Assembly (NCBI RefSeq): GCF_001514265.1
Contig: NZ_KQ948990.1
Location: forward strand, 1 to 64,000
Source: Streptomyces resistomycificus
Lineage (GTDB): Bacteria > Actinomycetota > Actinomycetes > Streptomycetales > Streptomycetaceae
Direction: 5' to 3'
DNA: 64,000 bases
The notes beneath the pieces were generated by a model, which saw only the letters and a program-made list of their open reading frames with translations, was not told the origin of the DNA and ran no database searches. Positions within the stretch are counted from its first letter, which is position 1. Each line of letters begins with the position of its first letter. The translations under genes and the position numbers were made by a program. Positions 61,109 through 64,000 of this stretch are shown here, one piece after another.

Positions 61109-61114
61109 TATCGT
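61109..61114 (+). promoter_or_regulatory. Candidate -10 box (TATCGT) of a leaderless transcript
   Basis: TATCGT lies 8 nt before the ATG at 61123. Confidence 0.45.
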
Positions 61115-61122
61115 GCGCTGCC

Positions 61123-62058
61123 ATGGAGATCGACGGGGGCCTTGCGATCAAGGTCAAGACGGAGAACCGGCAGACGCACACCCGGATTCCGGCGGCACGG
61201 CTGAGGGAGCTGGTGCACCGCATCGGCGGGGACGACGACCACTTCCTCGTCGTGCAGCGGACACCGGACCGGCCGGGGGTGTTCATCCAGGTCGCCCACA
61301 CCCGCGGCGGGGTCTACGAGTTCCAGCACCGCACGGGCCAGGTGCCGTACATGTGGGTCACCGAGGTCCAGGACCCCGATCTCGTCGCCGGTGTCATGGC
61401 CCGCTGGGCGCGGCAGGAGGCGGACTGGGACGCCGGGGTGACCTGGCGACGCGACGAGCTCGCACCGCCCCAGGAGGTCCCGGCGCCCGACCCCGAGCTC
61501 GCGGCGCGGGCCGAGGAATTCGTGCGCCGGCTGCTCGACGACGGCTACCTGGGCATCGAGCGGCTTGTCCAGGAGACGGTCTACCTGGTCCAGGACGGTG
61601 CCGCCGAGCCGCCCCTGTCCCCCGGCCAGGCACGCGTGATCGTGGAGCGGCTCTGGCTGGAGCGGGTGGAGCAGCAGGAGGCGTGGTCCGGGCCGACCGA
61701 CCCCGACCGCCTGGAGCGGGCCTTCGCGGCCCTGGAGGGCGAAGGCGTCGTCGCCCGCGAGGACTTCACCTGCTGCCGGAGTTGCGGCATGGCGGAGATC
61801 GGCGCCGAGGCGGACGGCAGGGACGGCGTGCGCGGCTTCGTCTTCTTCCACCAGCAGGGCACCCGGGCCGCGGCGGAAGGGCACGGACTCTCCCTCTACT
61901 ACGGCGGGTTCGACGACTCCGAGGCGACCACCACGGCCGTCGGACATCAGGTCGTCGCCGCCCTCACCGCCGCCGGGCTGTCCGCACGGTGGGACGGCGA
62001 TCCGGCCAAAGCGATCGACGTCACGCCCCTGAACTGGCGCAAACGCCTGGTGGGGTGA
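61123..62058 (+). CDS. DUF6891-type protein
   Basis: A 311-aa soluble protein. The N-terminal 90 residues (HFLVVQRTPDRPGVFIQVAHT, GVYEFQHRTGQVPYMWVTEV) form one domain. The C-terminal half, from LDDGYLGIERLVQETVYLV through FTCCRSCGMAEIGAEADG to GFVFFHQQGTRAAAEGHGLSLYYG, fits DUF6891, with a CCRSC cluster that could bind metal. No enzyme activity is known to me. A -10-like box 8 nt upstream supports the ATG. Confidence 0.75.
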   Translation: MEIDGGLAIKVKTENRQTHTRIPAARLRELVHRIGGDDDHFLVVQRTPDRPGVFIQVAHTRGGVYEFQHRTGQVPYMWVTEVQDPDLVAGVMARWARQEADWDAGVTWRRDELAPPQEVPAPDPELAARAEEFVRRLLDDGYLGIERLVQETVYLVQDGAAEPPLSPGQARVIVERLWLERVEQQEAWSGPTDPDRLERAFAALEGEGVVAREDFTCCRSCGMAEIGAEADGRDGVRGFVFFHQQGTRAAAEGHGLSLYYGGFDDSEATTTAVGHQVVAALTAAGLSARWDGDPAKAIDVTPLNWRKRLVG

Positions 62059-62146
62059 GGCGGGTGAGAGCCGGCTCACGCCGCGGCGGCGTCCAAGCAG
62101 TGAGAGGAGGCTCCTGTCACGGGCCTGTGTCTGCTTCAATGGGCCC

Positions 62147-62269
62147 ATGGCCAGCTTCCAGAAGTACACCGCGACGGGTCGCCACGACCTCGAGCCCTTC
62201 TGGCCTTCCCGTCAGCACCACGACTTCGACCGGGTGTGTTGCCGCGCGATGAACGCGCCGGCCCTCTAA
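62147..62269 (+). CDS. 40-aa ORF with a CysCys motif, possible leader peptide
   Basis: A 41-codon frame encodes MASFQKYTATGRHDLEPFWP and then a His-rich segment with a vicinal Cys pair (HHDFDRVCCRAMNA). Composition is unlike a shadow frame of a neighbouring gene, since none overlaps. There is no clear ribosome-binding site; TTCAAT lies 6 nt upstream. It precedes the orphan winged-helix regulator by 121 bp. It could be a stable microprotein or a cysteine-responsive leader; both are guesses. Confidence 0.5.
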   Translation: MASFQKYTATGRHDLEPFWPSRQHHDFDRVCCRAMNAPAL

Positions 62270-62390
62270 AGCCGTACACCCCGGCCTTCGGCCAGCGCGA
62301 AACGACGTAGGTCCCCTCGACGAGCCCGACCACGAACTCGGGGCCGTCGACCTTCCTGACGACTCTCTCGCGCGAAAGAGCTGACCTCTC

Positions 62391-62966
62391 ATGGCGACCA
62401 CTCGTTCTCTCACCTCCGCCGCCCTCTCCTCCCCCGACGGTCCGCGTCACCGGCTGCGCGCCGTCGACCGGGACGAGGTGGTCGACGTCTCGGAGTTCCT
62501 GCCGCCGGGCGCCACCTGGCTGCCCGCACCGCAGCACACCCTGCCCGTCCTGCCGGGCCGGCCGCCGATGATCGGCTACCTGGTGCTCGTCCCGGCCGAC
62601 CAGCAGCCGCCCTTCGCGCCGGTGGCGGTGCCCGACGTGCCGGAGGCCGGCCGGCCGGTCACCGACGCCGGCGACCCGCTCGTGCGCATCGACACCGTAC
62701 GGCGCACGGCCGCGGTGGACGGGCGCCCACTCGACCTCACCTACCTGGAGTTCGAGCTGCTCGCCCACCTGGTCACCCACCCGCACCGGGTGCACACCCG
62801 CGACCAGCTGGTCACCACGGTGTGGGGCTACGGCCATGTCGGCGACGGCCGCACGGTCGACGTCCACGTCGCCCGGCTGCGCCGCAAGCTGGGCTCCGAG
62901 CACCGGCAGACGATCCAGACCGTGCGCCGGGTCGGCTACAAGTACACGCCGCCGACCGGACGCTGA
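62391..62966 (+). CDS. Orphan winged-helix (OmpR/PhoB-type) DNA-binding protein
   Basis: A 191-aa protein whose C-terminal 100 residues are a complete Trans_reg_C winged helix: LDLTYLEFELLAHLVTHPHRV, TRDQLVTTVWGYGHVGDGRTVDVHVARLRRKL and VRRVGYKY. The N-terminal 90 residues do not form a receiver domain; the phospho-Asp and acidic pair are missing, so it is not a standard response regulator. No histidine kinase adjoins. Targets unknown; it may act with the 40-aa ORF upstream. Confidence 0.88.
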   Translation: MATTRSLTSAALSSPDGPRHRLRAVDRDEVVDVSEFLPPGATWLPAPQHTLPVLPGRPPMIGYLVLVPADQQPPFAPVAVPDVPEAGRPVTDAGDPLVRIDTVRRTAAVDGRPLDLTYLEFELLAHLVTHPHRVHTRDQLVTTVWGYGHVGDGRTVDVHVARLRRKLGSEHRQTIQTVRRVGYKYTPPTGR

Positions 62967-63041
62967 GCCCACCACCACGCCTCCTCTGCCGACGGCAGAT
63001 CCCGGTTCCCTCCCGCCCCGCCACCGGGCACAGTGACCGGC

Positions 63042-64000
63042 ATGAGACTTCTGGTGCTGGGCGGTACGGAGTTCGTGGGACGGGCCGTCGTCGAGGCGGC
63101 CCTGGGGCGCGACTGGGAGGTGACCGTCTTCCACCGGGGGCGGCACGAGCCCCCGGCCGGTGTGCGGTCACTGCACGGCGACCGCACCGCGCCCGACGGG
63201 CTCGCCGCCCTGTCCGAGGGCGACGGCGCGTGGGACGTGGTCGTCGACACCTGGTCGGCCGCGCCCCGGGCGGTGCACGACGCGGCGCGGCTGCTGCGGG
63301 ACCGCGCCGAGCGGTACGTGTACGTGTCGAGCTGCTCGGTGTACGCGTGGCCGCGAGACGCCGGGTACACCGAGAACTCGCCGCTGGTGGAGGGCGCCTT
63401 CGCCGACGCCGAGCAGAGCGACTACGCCCGGGACAAGCGGGGCGGCGAGCTGGCCGCCGTCGACGCCTTCGGCGCGGACCGCTCCCTGCTGGTACGGGCC
63501 GGGCTGATCCTCGGCCCGTACGAGAACATCGGCCGGCTGCCCTGGTGGCTGACCCGCGTCGCCCGCGGCGGCCCCGTCCTCGCGCCCGGCCCCCGCGACC
63601 TCCCCGTCCAGTACGTCGACGTCCGCGACCTCGCGCGATGGACCCTCGACGCGGTGGAGAAGCGGGCGAGCGGACCGTACAACCTCGTCGGACCGGCCGG
63701 GCACGCCACCATGGGCACGCTCCTTGATGCCTGCGTGGAGGTCACCGGAGCGGCCGCCGAACTGCGCTGGACCGACCCGGAGGTGATCCTCGACGCCGGC
63801 ATCGAGCCCTGGCAGCACCTGCCGGTGTGGCTGCCGCCGGACAGCGAGGGCCACGCGGCCCTGCACGGCGCGGACGTCTCCCGGGCACTGGCCGCGGGCC
63901 TGCGCTGCCGGCCGGTCGCCGAGACGGTGGCGGACACCTGGGGCTGGCTGCGGAGCATCGGCGGGGTGGCCCCACAGCGTCCGGACCGGCCGGTGGTGGG
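63042..64000 (+). CDS. NAD-dependent epimerase/dehydratase, truncated by the right edge
   Basis: About 319 codons are present and the frame is still open at the edge. The extended SDR start is MRLLVLGGTEFVGRAVVEAAL with GGTEFVG as dinucleotide motif. YVYVSSCSVYA follows, then SDYARDKRGGELAAV as the YxxxK catalytic pair. VQYVDVRDLARWTLDAVE and SGPYNLVGP are typical of the family. The substrate is unknown. The ATG is at 63042. Confidence 0.9.
   Translation, partial: MRLLVLGGTEFVGRAVVEAALGRDWEVTVFHRGRHEPPAGVRSLHGDRTAPDGLAALSEGDGAWDVVVDTWSAAPRAVHDAARLLRDRAERYVYVSSCSVYAWPRDAGYTENSPLVEGAFADAEQSDYARDKRGGELAAVDAFGADRSLLVRAGLILGPYENIGRLPWWLTRVARGGPVLAPGPRDLPVQYVDVRDLARWTLDAVEKRASGPYNLVGPAGHATMGTLLDACVEVTGAAAELRWTDPEVILDAGIEPWQHLPVWLPPDSEGHAALHGADVSRALAAGLRCRPVAETVADTWGWLRSIGGVAPQRPDRPVV

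Noticed and set aside
1..64000. Mobile elements, CRISPR arrays, tRNA or rRNA genes, secondary-metabolite or phage clusters
   Set aside because: No transposase, integrase, direct-repeat spacer array, tRNA cloverleaf or biosynthetic core enzyme was recognised on either strand.

Overview
The window is high-GC actinobacterial chromosome, almost certainly Streptomyces. Third codon positions are strongly G/C, GTG starts are frequent, and the gene order matches what I recall of the S. coelicolor segment running from ctaD/ctaC to glnII (about SCO2155 to SCO2213). The backbone order (ctaC, adenosine kinase, HesB/ErpA, cobT, cobS, pepA, E2, lipB, lipA, DUF4191, RDD, glnA) also parallels Mycobacterium tuberculosis Rv2200c-Rv2220. 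I see core chromosome rather than a genomic island: no tRNA, rRNA, insertion sequence, integrase, prophage or CRISPR array was recognised.

Layout. 1-1055: start of ctaD and all of ctaC (aa3 oxidase). 1314-6507: cysteine desulfurase-TusA fusion, adenosine kinase, a 69-aa protein, a large membrane-anchored protein and ErpA. 6762-10226: quinolinate synthase and a Ser/Thr kinase with a PQQ-type propeller. 10347-15542: two-component system and an RND pump. 15642-16758: PspA and its partner PspAA. 17004-25643: cobalamin genes cobU (with an MBL-like domain), cobT and cobS, interleaved with methyltransferases, membrane proteins and a GH114 lipoprotein. 26001-35034: pepA, then lipoamide dehydrogenase, E2, a GntR regulator and E1 (AceE), i.e. 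a pyruvate dehydrogenase module. 35110-44222: regulators, a PGRP amidase, a MarP-like protease, a GNAT protein, an epimerase, an FAD oxidoreductase and an NsdA-like regulator. 44486-49845: lipB, lipA, small and membrane proteins, and glnA. 49968-59666: HtpX-PspAB, an alpha/beta-hydrolase fused to an aminoglycoside-phosphotransferase-like domain, DUF2252, HTH_42, ArsC-like and secreted proteins. 60025-64000: glnII, a DUF6891 protein, a 40-aa ORF, an orphan winged-helix regulator and a truncated epimerase.

Themes. Lipoate synthesis (lipB, lipA) supplies the cofactor for the two lipoyl domains of the E2 encoded nearby. ErpA and the cysteine desulfurase-TusA protein suggest Fe-S and sulfur supply for LipA and NadA. 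glnA and glnII, encoding type I and type II glutamine synthetases, each carry an upstream a-b-a-b array with GlnR-box spacing. PspA-PspAA and HtpX-PspAB point to an envelope-stress theme.

The most unusual observations are the hydrolase-phosphotransferase fusion, the MBL-CobU fusion, the 18-bp minisatellite coding the CobT tail, palindromes upstream of nadA and aceE, and a recurring TANNNT box 6-8 nt before start codons that predicts at least twelve leaderless transcripts.
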